A stretch of DNA of 64,000 bases from CAVSEK01 sp963726975 (lineage in GTDB: Bacteria > Actinomycetota > Actinomycetes > Mycobacteriales > SCTD01): NCBI GenBank assembly GCA_963726975.1, contig CAVSEK010000001.1:248001-312000 (forward strand), written 5' to 3'. Numbering within the stretch: the stretch's first letter is position 1; every line of letters starts with the position of its first letter. Under the pieces are notes generated by a model. The model worked only from the letters and a program-made list of their open reading frames with translations, searched no databases and was not told the origin of the DNA. Position numbers and translations under genes: made by a program. Positions 22,921 through 31,838 of the stretch are shown in pieces.

Positions 22921-24213
22921 GTGGCGGTCACCGGTCGGCTGGCGCTGCTCGCCCTCGTCGGCGTCGTCCCGGTCGCGCTGCTGCCCAGCCTGCTGACCGT
23001 CCTCGGGGTCGCCCTGCTGCTCGGCGTCGCCGTCGGCGTCGACGTGCTGCGCGCGGCCCCCGTCGCCGGCCTGCAGCTGTCCCGGTCGGGCGCGACGGCC
23101 GTACGCCTCGGCGACAGCGCGCAGGTCCGGCTGCTCGTGCGCAACCCGTCGGGGCGCCCGCTGCGCGCAGTCCTGCGCGACGCCTGGGTGCCCTCCGCGG
23201 GCGCCGACCCCGCCGTGCAGCGGCTGGAGGTGCCCGCGGGCCAGCAGCGGGTCCTGACGACGACGCTGCGGCCGACCCGGCGCGGGGACCGCCGGCCCGA
23301 CCGGGTCACCGTCCGCGCGCTCGGGCCGCTCGGCGTCGCCGGCCGGCAGGGCCGGCACGAGGTCCCCTGGCAGGTGCGGGTGCAGCCGCCGTTCACCTCC
23401 CGGCGCTTCCTGCCCGAGCGGCTGTCGCGGCTGCGCACGCTCGACGGGCAGACCGCGGCGCGCACCCGCGGCCAGGGCACCGAGTTCGACTCGCTGCGCG
23501 ACTGGGTCGAGGGCGACGACGTCCGCTCGATCGACTGGCGGGCGACGGCCCGGCGCCGCGACGTCGTCGTGCGCACCTGGCGCCCCGAGCGCGACCGCGC
23601 GGTGCTGCTCGTGCTCGACACCGGCCGCACCTCCGCCGGGCGGGTCGGCGACGTCCCCCGGCTCGACGTGGCGCTCGACGCCGCGCTGCTGCTCGCCGCG
23701 CTCGCCAGCCGCGCGGGCGACCGGGTCGACCTGCTCGCCCTGGACCGCGCGGTGCGCGGCGCCGTCTCCGGTGCCGGGCGCACCGAGCTGCTCTCCCGGC
23801 TCGTCGACGTGCTGGCCGGGCTGGAGCCGGCACTCGTCGAGAGCGACGCCCGGCTGCTGGTGGGCGAGGTCCTGCGGCGCACCCGCCGCCGCAGCCTCGT
23901 CGTGCTGTTCACCACCCTCGACACCGCCGCGCTCGAGGAGGGCCTGCTGCCGGTGCTCGGCGCGCTCACCGCCCGCCACACCGTGGTGCTCGCGGCGGTC
24001 GGCGACCCGCGGCTGGAGCAGATGCGCGCCGGACGGGAGGACGCCGAGCAGGTCTACGACGCCGCCGCGGCCGAGCGGGTCGCGGCCGAGCGGCGCCGCA
24101 CGACCGCCCGGCTGCGCCGCGCCGGCGTGGAGGTCGTCGACGCCCCGCCGGCCTCCTTCGCCCCCGCCGTCGCCGACACCTACCTCGCCCTCAAGGCGGC
24201 CGGCCGCCTGTAG
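22921..24213 (+). CDS. DUF58 domain protein (MoxR partner)
   Basis: A 430-aa protein. Two N-terminal hydrophobic segments (LALLALVGVVPVALLPSLL and VLGVALLLGVAVGVDVL), an extracytoplasmic beta-rich region (LRAVLRDAWVPSAGADPAVQ), then the DUF58 signature EFDSLRDWVEGDDVRSIDWRATARRRDVVVR and a vWA-like fold (VLLVLDTGRTSAG ... LDVALDAALLLAALASRAGDRVDLLAL). DUF58 proteins are the usual partners of MoxR ATPases. GTG 22921 lies 5 bp after the MoxR stop. Last gene of the coupled run; a 102-bp gap follows. Complete and in frame. Confidence 0.92.
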   Translation: MAVTGRLALLALVGVVPVALLPSLLTVLGVALLLGVAVGVDVLRAAPVAGLQLSRSGATAVRLGDSAQVRLLVRNPSGRPLRAVLRDAWVPSAGADPAVQRLEVPAGQQRVLTTTLRPTRRGDRRPDRVTVRALGPLGVAGRQGRHEVPWQVRVQPPFTSRRFLPERLSRLRTLDGQTAARTRGQGTEFDSLRDWVEGDDVRSIDWRATARRRDVVVRTWRPERDRAVLLVLDTGRTSAGRVGDVPRLDVALDAALLLAALASRAGDRVDLLALDRAVRGAVSGAGRTELLSRLVDVLAGLEPALVESDARLLVGEVLRRTRRRSLVVLFTTLDTAALEEGLLPVLGALTARHTVVLAAVGDPRLEQMRAGREDAEQVYDAAAAERVAAERRRTTARLRRAGVEVVDAPPASFAPAVADTYLALKAAGRL

Positions 24214-24315
24214 CGGGTCTTGTGCCGCGCGCCGGGTCGCGGCAGGCTGCGGAGCCACCGCGGTGCGGCGCCGCGGGCCCGACCGCGGCGCCCCCGGCAG
24301 CGACGGGAGCGCGTC

Positions 24316-26397
24316 ATGCCCTCGAGAGCCTCCGCACCCGCCCTGGCGGGCGGCCGGTCCCCCGCACCGGAGCCCCGGCCGCCCGAGCGGGTGCGCAACG
24401 TCGTGCTGGTGGGCCGCTCGGGCTGCGGCAAGACCACGCTCGTCGAGGCGCTGCTCGCCGAGGCCGGGGCCGTCGGCCGCCCCGGCCGGGTCGAGGACGG
24501 CACGACCGTCTGCGACAGCGCCGACCTCGAGCGCCGGCTGCACCGCTCGGTCTTCCTCGCCCTCGCGCCGCTCGAGCACGAGGGCGTCAAGGTGAACCTG
24601 CTCGACACCCCCGGCCACCCGGACGGCCTCGGCGAGCTGCGCGCCGGGCTGCGCGCGGCCGACGCGGCGCTGTTCGTCGTCCCGGCGGTCGAGGGCGTCG
24701 ACGCGCGCACCGAGCAGCTGTGGCAGGAGTGCGCGGCGGCCGGGCTGCCGCGGGCGGTCGCGGTCACCCAGCTCGACCGGCCCCGCGCCGACCTCGCCGG
24801 GGCTGTCGCCGCGTGCCGCACCGCCTTCGGCGACGGCGTGCACCCGGTCGAGGTGCCGGTCGCCGACGGGCTGCTCGACCTGCTCAGCCTGCAGGTGCAC
24901 GCCCGGACCACCGACCGCGCGGCGACCGGCGAGGAGCGGGCTGCCGGCGACGCCGACCGCACCGACCTCGTCGAGAGCGTCATCGCCGAGGCCGAGGACG
25001 AGGAGCTGCTCGAGCGCTACCTCGGCGGCGAGGAGCTCGACCCGGTCGTGCTCGTGGCCGACCTCGAGCGGGCCGTCGCCCGCGGCGCCTTCCACCCGGT
25101 GCTGCCCGTGTGCGCCGTGGACGGGACGGGCGTGCGGCCGCTGCTGGACCTGCTCGTGCGCGCCTTCCCCGGCCCCTGCGAGCACCCGCTGCCGCCGGGA
25201 GCCCGACCGGACGGGACGCCCGCCCCCGCCGCCTCCTGCGACCCCGCCGGCCCGCTGCTCGCCGAGGTCGTGCGCACCAGCACCGACCCCTACCTGGGCC
25301 GGGTCTCGCTGGTCCGGGTGTTCTCCGGCACGCTGCGCCCCGACACCGCCGTGCACGTCAGCGGGCACGCCGCCGACCGCGCCGAGCACGACGCCGACGA
25401 GCGGGTCGGGCTGCTCGGCAGCCCGCTGGGCGCGACCTCGCGCCCCGTGACCGCCTGCCCCGCCGGCGACCTGTGCACCGTGTCCCGGCTGACGACCGCG
25501 ACCACCGGCGACACGCTGTCCTCCCCGGAGCTGCCGCTGCTCGTGACCGCCTGGGAGCTGCCCGACCCGCAGCTGCCGGTCGCGCTCGCCGCCGCCTCCC
25601 CCGCGGACGAGGACCGGCTGGACGAGGCGCTCGCCCGCCTCGCGGTCGAGGACCCGTCGGTGCGGGTGGAGCGCGACGCGGCCACCGGCCAGCTGCTCGT
25701 CTGGTGCCTCGGCGAGGCGCACGCCGAGGTCGTGGTCGACCGGCTCGGCGTGCCCGTCGAGCGCCCCGAGGTCCGCGTCGCGCTGCGCGAGACGCTCGCC
25801 CGCCCGGTCACGGCGACCGGCCGGCTCGTCAAGCAGAGCGGCGGGCACGGGCAGTACGCCGTCGTGGTCGTCGAGGTCGCCCCGCGACCGACCGGGTCGG
25901 GCACGACCTTCGAGACCCGGGTGGTCGGCGGCGCCGTGCCGACGGCGTACGTCGGCAGCGTCGAGAAGGGGCTGCGCGCCCAGGCCGAGCGCGGCGTGCA
26001 CGAGGGGCGCCCGCTCGTCGACCTCGCCGTCGTGCTCGTCGACGGCAAGGCGCACGCGGTCGACTCCTCCGACGCCGCCTTCGCCGCGGCCGGGGCGCTC
26101 GCGCTGCGCGAGGCGGTCGCCGCGGCCGGCACGACCGTGCTCGAGCCGGTGAGCGAGCTCGAGGTGCACGTGCCGGACGCCTTCGTCGGCGCGGTGATGA
26201 GCGACCTCGCCGGGCGCCGGGCCCGGGTGACCGGCACCGAGGCGGGCGAGCGCGGCACCGTGGTGCGCGCCGAGGTGCCCGACGCGGAGCTGCTGCGCTG
26301 GGCGACGACGCTGCGCGCGCTCACGTCCGGCACCGGCACCTGCACCCGCCGCTACCTGCGCCACGAGCCCGCGCGCTCGCTCGCCGCCGCGCACTAG
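24316..26397 (+). CDS. elongation factor G-like translational GTPase (EF-G2 type)
   Basis: A 693-aa protein with EF-G domain order: G domain with P-loop GRSGCGKT (33-40) and DTPGHPDGL; domain II (GRVSLVRVFSGTLRPDTAVHV); domain III (LARLAVEDPSVRVERDAATGQLLVWCLGEAHAEVV); domain IV (LVKQSGGHGQYAVVVVEV ... RALVD-type region); domain V (LEPVSELEVHVPDAFVGAVMSDLAGRRARVTGTE). It departs from canonical EF-G at the guanine-specificity motif: NKxD is read as TQLD (VAVTQLDRPRAD). Such EF-G paralogues, as in mycobacterial FusA2, are not the main translocase; their role is uncertain. ATG 24316 is used; GGGAG lies about 9 nt upstream. No rpsL/rpsG/tuf genes are near, another sign it is not the housekeeping EF-G. 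Confidence 0.9.
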   Translation: MPSRASAPALAGGRSPAPEPRPPERVRNVVLVGRSGCGKTTLVEALLAEAGAVGRPGRVEDGTTVCDSADLERRLHRSVFLALAPLEHEGVKVNLLDTPGHPDGLGELRAGLRAADAALFVVPAVEGVDARTEQLWQECAAAGLPRAVAVTQLDRPRADLAGAVAACRTAFGDGVHPVEVPVADGLLDLLSLQVHARTTDRAATGEERAAGDADRTDLVESVIAEAEDEELLERYLGGEELDPVVLVADLERAVARGAFHPVLPVCAVDGTGVRPLLDLLVRAFPGPCEHPLPPGARPDGTPAPAASCDPAGPLLAEVVRTSTDPYLGRVSLVRVFSGTLRPDTAVHVSGHAADRAEHDADERVGLLGSPLGATSRPVTACPAGDLCTVSRLTTATTGDTLSSPELPLLVTAWELPDPQLPVALAAASPADEDRLDEALARLAVEDPSVRVERDAATGQLLVWCLGEAHAEVVVDRLGVPVERPEVRVALRETLARPVTATGRLVKQSGGHGQYAVVVVEVAPRPTGSGTTFETRVVGGAVPTAYVGSVEKGLRAQAERGVHEGRPLVDLAVVLVDGKAHAVDSSDAAFAAAGALALREAVAAAGTTVLEPVSELEVHVPDAFVGAVMSDLAGRRARVTGTEAGERGTVVRAEVPDAELLRWATTLRALTSGTGTCTRRYLRHEPARSLAAAH

Positions 26398-26398
26398 C

Positions 26399-26404
26399 TA
26401 GCGT
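26399..26404 (+). promoter_or_regulatory. -10 box of a leaderless promoter (serine hydrolase)
   Basis: TAGCGT, 7 nt before the GTG at 26412, in a gap of only 14 bp after the EF-G-like gene. No Shine-Dalgarno sequence is present. No convincing -35 element. Confidence 0.4.
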
Positions 26405-26411
26405 CGGCGCG

Positions 26412-27728
26412 GTGACCGACCCCCTCCAGCCGACCACCGCCCGCCTGCTGCTCGCCCGCACCGCCCGCGCCCAGCGCGAGGCCCGGGCTCCGGGGCTGGT
26501 CGCCGGCGTCGTCCGCGACGGCGCGCTGGCGTGGTCGGCCGCCCGCGGCGACGTCGCCGAGCCGCACGCCGACGTGCAGCACCGGATCGGCTCGATCACC
26601 AAGCCGGTCACCGCGGTCGCGGTGCTGCGGCTGCGCGACGAGGGCCTGCTCGACCTCGACGACCGGCTGGAGCAGCACCTGCCCGGCACCCCGGCCGGCG
26701 GGTGCACCGTGGCGCAGCTGCTCAGCCACACCGCCGGGCTCACCGCGGAGAGCCCCGGCTCCTGGTGGGAGCGCACCCCCGGGGGCGCGCTGGCCGACCT
26801 CGGGCTCGGCCCGGAGCACCTGCCCCTCGGCGCCGGCCGCTTCCACTACTCCAACCTGGGCTTCGGGCTGCTCGGCGAGCTGGTCGCCGCGCTGCGCGGC
26901 CGGCCGTGGGCCGACGTCCTGCGCGACGAGGTGCTCCTGCCGCTGGGCATGACGAGGACGACGACCCGCCCGTCCGGCGCGGCGGCGACCGGCTGGGGCG
27001 TGCACCCCTGGGCGGACGTGCTGCACCCCGAGCCCGAGCACGACCACGGCACGATGGCCCCGGCCGGGCAGCTGTGGGCCTCGCTGGCCGACCTGGCCCG
27101 CTTCGCGGCCTTCCTGCTCGGCGACACCGGCGACGTGCTGTCGCCGGACACGCTCGAGGAGATGACCCGCCCGTACGGCGTCGACGCCTCGCAGGACGGC
27201 TGGTCGGCGTACGGCCTCGGGCTGCAGGTGCTGCGCGACGACGGCCGCACGCTCGTCGGGCACGGCGGCTCCATGCCGGGGTTCCTCGCGTCGGTCTTCG
27301 TCGACCGCGACCGCGGCGACGGCGCGGTGACGATGCGCAACGCGACCAGCGGCGCCGACGGCGGCCTCACCGGCGACCTGCTGCGGCTGCTCGAGCAGTC
27401 CGAGCCGGCCCTCGGCGGGGCCTTCACCCCGACGGCGACCGAGGTCGACCTCGCGCTGCTGGGGCCCTGGTACTGGGGCACCGCGCCGTACGTCCTGCGG
27501 CTGCAGGCCGACGGGCTGCTGCACCTGGGCGGGCTGGCCGGGGCCGGGCGCAGCAGCCGGTTCCGCGACCAGGGCGACGGCACGTGGCGCGGCCTGGACG
27601 GCTACTACGCCGGCGAGACGATGACCGTGACGCCCGACCTGCTCGTGCTCGCGACGTTCGTCTTCACCCGCACGCCGTACGACCCGGCGCAGCCGGTGCC
27701 CGGCGGCACGGAGGGCGGCTGGCGCTGA
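26412..27728 (+). CDS. serine hydrolase, beta-lactamase class C/PBP4* family
   Basis: A 438-aa serine hydrolase. Active-site motifs of the beta-lactamase/DD-peptidase clan: SxxK as SITK (residues 61-64), YxN as YSN in FHYSNLGFGLLGEL, and the third motif as HGGS in LVGHGGSMPGFL. The C-terminal 90 residues (LALLGPWYWGTAPYVLRLQADGLLHLGG) form a lipocalin-like beta domain seen in many bacterial EstB/PBP4*-like enzymes. No signal peptide, so it is probably cytoplasmic and acts as an esterase or peptidase rather than an antibiotic-resistance enzyme; that is inference. GTG 26412 follows a TAGCGT box by 7 nt, suggesting a leaderless transcript. Confidence 0.9.
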   Translation: MTDPLQPTTARLLLARTARAQREARAPGLVAGVVRDGALAWSAARGDVAEPHADVQHRIGSITKPVTAVAVLRLRDEGLLDLDDRLEQHLPGTPAGGCTVAQLLSHTAGLTAESPGSWWERTPGGALADLGLGPEHLPLGAGRFHYSNLGFGLLGELVAALRGRPWADVLRDEVLLPLGMTRTTTRPSGAAATGWGVHPWADVLHPEPEHDHGTMAPAGQLWASLADLARFAAFLLGDTGDVLSPDTLEEMTRPYGVDASQDGWSAYGLGLQVLRDDGRTLVGHGGSMPGFLASVFVDRDRGDGAVTMRNATSGADGGLTGDLLRLLEQSEPALGGAFTPTATEVDLALLGPWYWGTAPYVLRLQADGLLHLGGLAGAGRSSRFRDQGDGTWRGLDGYYAGETMTVTPDLLVLATFVFTRTPYDPAQPVPGGTEGGWR

Positions 27729-27751
27729 GGAGGCAGGAGCGCCGCCTGGAC

Positions 27752-27767
27752 CGTTGCACGAGCAACG
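27752..27767. promoter_or_regulatory. small perfect inverted repeat CGTTGC-ACGA-GCAACG
   Basis: 6-bp perfect arms with a 4-nt centre in the 73-bp gap between the serine hydrolase and the secreted propeller gene. It is one of the least GC-rich spots nearby. Could be a regulator site or a small terminator; no further evidence. Confidence 0.35.
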
Positions 27768-27801
27768 TTCGGGAGCGGGGCAGAGCGGGCACACGTGCCC
27801 C

Positions 27802-28764
27802 ATGTCACCTCGTCGCACCTCAGCAGCCCTGTCCCTCGCCCTGGGCGTGACCACCGCGCTCACCCTGACCGCCGGGCCCGGCACCGCGTCGGCGGCGCCC
27901 TCCGCCCGGCCGTTCCCGGACACGATCGCCCTCAAGGCCGGGTCCCGGCCCGAGGGCATCGCCGCCGGCCCCGGCACGACCTTCTTCGCCGGCAGCATGC
28001 AGAACGGCGCCGTCTTCGTCGGCGACGTGCGCACCGGCGAGCGCCGCGTGCTCGTGCCGGGCGTCCCCGACACGGCCGCCCGCGGCCTGCAGCTCGACCG
28101 CAGCACCGGCCTGCTGTGGGTCGCCGGGGAGCGCCGCAACCCCGACGGCACGACGTCGAGCCGGGTGACGGCGTACGACAGCCGCACCGGGGAGCGGGTC
28201 GCCCGCGTCCCCGTCCCGGGCACCCGGTTCCTCAACGACGTGCAGGTCGGCAAGGACGCCGTCTACGTCACCGACTCGCTGTCGGCCCAGCTCGTCCGGG
28301 TCACGACCGACGGCGCCACGCTGCTCGACCTGACCGGCGACTACGCCCAGCCGAACGGCGGCTTCGGCCTCAACGGCATCCGCCAGCTGCCCGGCGGCGA
28401 CCTCATCGTCACGAGCAGCAGCACCGGCGACCTGTTCCGGGTCGACCCGGCGACCGGCCGCACGACGCTCGTCCCGGTCACCGGCGGCGACCTGGTGAGC
28501 GGCGACGGGCTCGAGCTGCGCGGCAGCACGCTCTACGTCGTCTACGGGTCCGGCCGCGACGCCGTCTCGGTCGTCGAGCTCCAGCAGGGCGGCCGCAGCG
28601 GCCGCCTCACGGGCACGCTCACCGACCCCGACCTCGACCGCCCCACGACGGCCGTCGTGCTCGCCGGCAGCCTCTACGCCGTCAACGGCCGGTTCAGCAC
28701 CCCGCCGACGCGGACCACGCCGTACTCGGTGGTCGAGGTCGCCCTGCCCGGCACCTACCGGTAA
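27802..28764 (+). CDS. secreted SMP-30/gluconolactonase-like beta-propeller protein
   Basis: A 320-aa exported protein. Signal peptide MSPRRTSAALSLALGVTTAL followed by TLTAGPGTASA-A (likely signal peptidase I site). The mature part has repeated blades with the pattern of six-bladed propellers: RPEGIAAGPGTTFFAGSM, AARGLQLDRSTGLLWVAG, FLNDVQVGKDAVYVTDSL, FGLNGIRQLPGGDLIVTSSS, GDGLELRGSTLYVVYG, PTTAVVLAGSLYAVNGRFSTPP. The LND/NG-type metal ligands of SMP-30 enzymes appear in part, so lactonase activity is possible but unproven. ATG 27802 is chosen because it gives a clean signal peptide; an upstream TTG would add 16 residues. Faces SpoIIM tail to tail. Confidence 0.85.
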   Translation: MSPRRTSAALSLALGVTTALTLTAGPGTASAAPSARPFPDTIALKAGSRPEGIAAGPGTTFFAGSMQNGAVFVGDVRTGERRVLVPGVPDTAARGLQLDRSTGLLWVAGERRNPDGTTSSRVTAYDSRTGERVARVPVPGTRFLNDVQVGKDAVYVTDSLSAQLVRVTTDGATLLDLTGDYAQPNGGFGLNGIRQLPGGDLIVTSSSTGDLFRVDPATGRTTLVPVTGGDLVSGDGLELRGSTLYVVYGSGRDAVSVVELQQGGRSGRLTGTLTDPDLDRPTTAVVLAGSLYAVNGRFSTPPTRTTPYSVVEVALPGTYR

Positions 28765-28781
28765 CGACCCGCGGGGGCCGG

Positions 28782-29786
28782 CTACGCGGTCGGCAGCACG
28801 TCGCCGACCCGGTCGGCCCCCAGGTCGCCGGTCACCCCCGCCCGGTGCGCCCGCCGGCCCGGGCCGAAGACCCAGGCGAGGAAGAGCGCCTCGGCGAGCA
28901 CGCCGATGCCGATCCGGGCCCAGGTCGGCAGCCCGCTCGGCGTCACGAAGGCCTCGATCACGCCCGACACGAGCAGCACGAGCGCCAGCCCGAGCGCGCC
29001 GCTCACCAGGGCCCTGCCCTCCTGGGCGAGCGCCGCCGAGCGGGTGCGCCGCCCCGGGTCGACCACCGTCCACCCCAGCCGCAGCCCCAGGCCCGCCGCG
29101 ACGAAGACCGCGGTCAGCTCGAGCAGGCCGTGCGGCAGGACCAGCCCGAAGAACAGCCCGGCACGACCGTTCGCGGCGAGCAGCCCGCCGCTCACCCCCA
29201 CGTTGAGCGCGTTCTGCAGCAGGACGTACGGCACCGGCAGCAGCAGGATCCCGAACAGCACCGCCTGGGCCGCGACGTAGGCGTTGTTGGTGAACACCTG
29301 GGCGGCGAAGTCCTGTGGCGGGGCGGCGCTGTAGTAGCCCTCGAAGTCGGTCTCGACGAGCGCCCGGACCTGCTCGGGGTCGGCGAGCGCCGACTGGACC
29401 TGCGGGTCCTGCGCGACCCAGACCCCGAAGGCGACGGCCACGACGAGGAAGCCGAGCGCGGCCCCGCCCCACCACCAGCGGGTGCGGTAGACCACCGCCG
29501 GGAAGTCGCGGGACAGGAAGCGCACGGCGTCGCGCCACGACGCCGAGCGCCCGCCGGCGACGCTGCCGCGCGCCCGGGCGACCAGCGAGGACAGCCGGCC
29601 GACGAGCTGCGGCTCGCGCCCGGTGCTCTGCACCACCGACAGGTGGGTGGCCACCCGCTGGTAGAGGTCGACGACCTCGTCGACCTCGGGGCCGGTCAGG
29701 CGCGAGGGGCGGGACGCCCGGCCGACGAGCCCCTCCAGGCGCTGCCACTCGGCCCGGTGCGCGGCGACGTAGGCGTCCAGGTCCAC
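28782..29786 (-). CDS. SpoIIM family (stage II sporulation protein M) membrane protein
   Basis: A 334-aa integral membrane protein. Cytoplasmic N-terminal helical region (LDAYVAAHRAEWQRLEGLVGRA ... LYQRVATHLSVV), then about five or six TM helices including GGAALGFLVVAVAFGVWVA, AYVAAQAVLFGILLLPVPYVLLQN and VLPHGLLELTAVFVAAGLGLRLG; HGLLEL is a conserved SpoIIM motif. In Bacillus, SpoIIM takes part in septal peptidoglycan degradation. In actinobacteria this gene is divergent from an RDD gene, as here, and its role is unknown. GTG 29786 lies 6 nt after TACGCT (minus strand) and has no ribosome binding site, so it is probably leaderless. Confidence 0.9.
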   Translation of the reverse strand: MDLDAYVAAHRAEWQRLEGLVGRASRPSRLTGPEVDEVVDLYQRVATHLSVVQSTGREPQLVGRLSSLVARARGSVAGGRSASWRDAVRFLSRDFPAVVYRTRWWWGGAALGFLVVAVAFGVWVAQDPQVQSALADPEQVRALVETDFEGYYSAAPPQDFAAQVFTNNAYVAAQAVLFGILLLPVPYVLLQNALNVGVSGGLLAANGRAGLFFGLVLPHGLLELTAVFVAAGLGLRLGWTVVDPGRRTRSAALAQEGRALVSGALGLALVLLVSGVIEAFVTPSGLPTWARIGIGVLAEALFLAWVFGPGRRAHRAGVTGDLGADRVGDVLPTA

Positions 29787-29792
29787 GGCCGC

Positions 29793-29798
29793 AGCGTA
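29793..29798 (-). promoter_or_regulatory. -10 box of a leaderless promoter (SpoIIM gene)
   Basis: TACGCT on the minus strand, 6 nt before the GTG at 29786. The 65-bp gap also has to carry the divergent RDD promoter. Confidence 0.4.
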
Positions 29799-29851
29799 GG
29801 CGGCAGGATGCAGGTCAGCAGGTCCTCGGACGGGGACCGGGGAGGGTGGTC

Positions 29852-30771
29852 GTGAGCGGGCTCGTGACGGGCGAGGCGGTGGCGCTCGACCTGCGCACCG
29901 CTGCCCTGCCCTCCCGGGCCGTCGCCGCCGGCCTGGACGCGCTCGTGCAGCTCGCCCTGCTCGTCGTGCTCGGCCTGCTCGTCGCCGTGTCCTCGGTGGA
30001 CGTCAGCAGCGCGGCCGGCGCCGCCCTCGGCGTGGGGCTCACCGTGCTCGTGCTGGCCGGCTACCCGATCGCCCTGGAGACGCTGCTGCGCGGTCGCACG
30101 CTGGGCAAGATGGCGATGGGGCTGCGCGCCGTCCGCGACGACGGCGGGCCGATCGCCTTCCGGCAGGCCTTCGTCCGGGGGCTGTGCCGGGCGGTGCTCG
30201 AGGCCCCCGGCATCACGTTCTTCGTGCTTCCCGTGGTCGTGTCGCTGCTCGACCCGCGGGGGCGACGGCTCGGGGACGTCCTCGCGGGCACCGTCGTGGT
30301 GCAGGAGCGGGTCGCGGGCGGCGCCGCCCCGGTCGCGCAGATGCCCCCGCCGCTGGCCGGCTGGGCGGCCACGCTGGACCTGTCCGGCGTGTCCGACGAG
30401 CTGGCGCTGTCGCTGCGCTCGTTCGTCGGCCGGTCCGGCTCGCTCACCTCCGCCGCCCGCGAGGACCTCGGCGGACGCCTCGTGCAGGCGGTGCTCAGCG
30501 CGACCCGACCGCCGCCGCCGCCGGGCACGCCGGGCTGGGCGGTGCTGTCCGCCGTCCTCGCCGAGCGGCGCCGGCGCTCCGCCGAGCAGCTCGGCGCCCC
30601 GCCGGCCGACCCCCCGACCGCCACCCCACCGCCCGCCACCCCCCCGACCGCCACCCCCCGACCGCCACCCCCCCGACCGCCACCCTCCCGACCGCCACCC
30701 TCCCGACCGCCACCCCCCCGTCCGGCCGCGAGCCGGACCGCGACCCGGGCCGGTTCGCCCCGCCCGGCTGA
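29852..30771 (+). CDS. RDD-family membrane protein (frameshifted in C-terminal repeat)
   Basis: RDD domain with two or three TM helices: AVALDLRTAALPSRAVAAGLDALVQLALLVVLGLLVAV, VGLTVLVLAGYPIALETLLRGRTLGKMAMGLRAV (RT-LGK-GLR motif), then VRGLCRAVLEAPG and DPRGRRLGDVLAGTVVV. A cytoplasmic Pro/Thr-rich tail follows. In the present frame the tail runs through a terminator hairpin to 30817. If one C is restored in the C-run at 30654-30659, where the neighbouring repeat unit has seven C rather than six, the tail becomes PPTATPPTATLPTATLPTA and ends SGREPDRDPGRFAPPG at TGA 30769-30771, just before the hairpin. I therefore end the gene at 30771 (about 307 aa). GTG 29852 has GGGAGG upstream. RDD proteins are poorly understood; some are ion exchangers. 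Confidence 0.82.
30605..30722 (+). repeat. C-rich tandem repeat in the RDD gene tail
   Basis: About eight imperfect units of the type CCGACCGCCACC with varying C-runs of 4-7. Same core unit as the LysM linker repeat at 6187-6270. Confidence 0.75.
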
Positions 30772-30772
30772 G

Positions 30773-30793
30773 CCCGCCCGGCGGCCGGGCGGG
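30773..30793 (+). terminator. terminator hairpin after the RDD gene
   Basis: Perfect 9-bp stem CCCGCCCGG / CCGGGCGGG with loop CGG, one nt after the restored RDD stop. Confidence 0.7.
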
Positions 30794-30871
30794 GTCGGGC
30801 CGGGGCGCGCGTCGTAGCGTGCGGACGGGCCCCGCTGCGGGTGCCCCACCCGATCCCCCGTGGAGGCGCTC

Positions 30872-31819
30872 GTGCCGCTCGACCCCCAGATCGCCGGACT
30901 GCTCGCGATGATCGAGAGCACCGGCGCGACCGGGCTCGCGTCCGGGAGCCCGGAGCAGGCCCGCGAGGGCTTCCGGCTGATGACCGTGGGGCTGCGCGAC
31001 CCGAGCACCCTCGCGCCCGTCGACACGGTCGAGGACATCGCCGTCGGCGACGGGACGCCCGCGCGGGTCTACCGCCCGCAGACCGCCGCGCCGGGCACCT
31101 CCGGCACCGTCCCGACCATCGTCTTCTTCCACGGCGGCGGCTTCGTCATCGGCGACCTCGACACCCACGACGACCACGCGCGGCTGCTCTGCCACGACGT
31201 GCAGGCCGTGGTGGTGAGCGTCGACTACCGCCTCGCGCCCGAGCACCGCTGGCCGGCCGGGCTGCAGGACTGCGTCGCTGCGACCCGCTGGGCGTTCGAC
31301 CACGTCGACGAGCTCGGCGGCGACCCCGCGCGGATCGCCGTCGCCGGCGACAGCGCCGGGGGCAACCTGTCGGCGGCGGTGTGCCTCGAGCTCAAGGACG
31401 GGCCCTACCGCCCCGCCGCGCAGCTGCTGCTCTACCCCGGGACCGACTTCGAGGAGGAGGCCGAGCACCCCTCCCGCGTCGAGAACGCGACGGGCAAGCT
31501 GCTCACGGCCGACGACATGGCGTGGTTCGGCGAGCAGTACGTCCCGGAGGGCGCCGACCGCCGCGACCCGCGGCTGTCGGTGCTGCACGCCCCCGACCTG
31601 TCCGGCCTGCCGCCCGCGGTCGTCGCCACTGCCGAGTACGACCCGCTGCGCGACGAGGGCGAGGCCTTCGCCGACGCGCTCGCGGCGGCCGGCGTGACCG
31701 TGGTGAAGCGGCGCTACGACGGGCTGATCCACGGCTTCTACGGCCTCGGCCCGCTCTCGCCGGCAGCGGCCGACGCCGTCCGCGAGCTCAACGCCGACCT
31801 GGCCGCCCTGCTCGCCTGA
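30872..31819 (+). CDS. alpha/beta hydrolase, hormone-sensitive-lipase family
   Basis: A 315-aa carboxylesterase/lipase. Oxyanion-hole motif HGGGFVIGD in VFFHGGGFVIG (about residues 83-91), nucleophile elbow GDSAGG in VAGDSAGGNLSAAV, and the acid and base in TAEYDPLRDEGEAF and LIHGFYGL complete the catalytic triad. The N-terminal cap region begins LDPQIAGLLAMIEST. GTG at 30872 is preferred to GTG 30860 because GGAGG sits 5 nt upstream of it. No signal peptide. Typical substrates are short-chain esters. It converges on sahH with a strong shared terminator between them. Confidence 0.93.
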   Translation: MPLDPQIAGLLAMIESTGATGLASGSPEQAREGFRLMTVGLRDPSTLAPVDTVEDIAVGDGTPARVYRPQTAAPGTSGTVPTIVFFHGGGFVIGDLDTHDDHARLLCHDVQAVVVSVDYRLAPEHRWPAGLQDCVAATRWAFDHVDELGGDPARIAVAGDSAGGNLSAAVCLELKDGPYRPAAQLLLYPGTDFEEEAEHPSRVENATGKLLTADDMAWFGEQYVPEGADRRDPRLSVLHAPDLSGLPPAVVATAEYDPLRDEGEAFADALAAAGVTVVKRRYDGLIHGFYGLGPLSPAAADAVRELNADLAALLA

Positions 31820-31838
31820 GCGGAGCAGGACGCACGAC

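Noticed and set aside
26412..27728. Beta-lactamase resistance gene
   Set aside because: SxxK, YxN and HGG motifs fit the broad serine-hydrolase family; there is no signal peptide and the lipocalin-like C-terminal domain points to an esterase/peptidase-like enzyme.
30771..30817. RDD protein extending to a stop at 30817
   Set aside because: That frame reads through a perfect terminator hairpin; restoring one C in a repeat unit puts the stop just before the hairpin with a sensible C-terminus.
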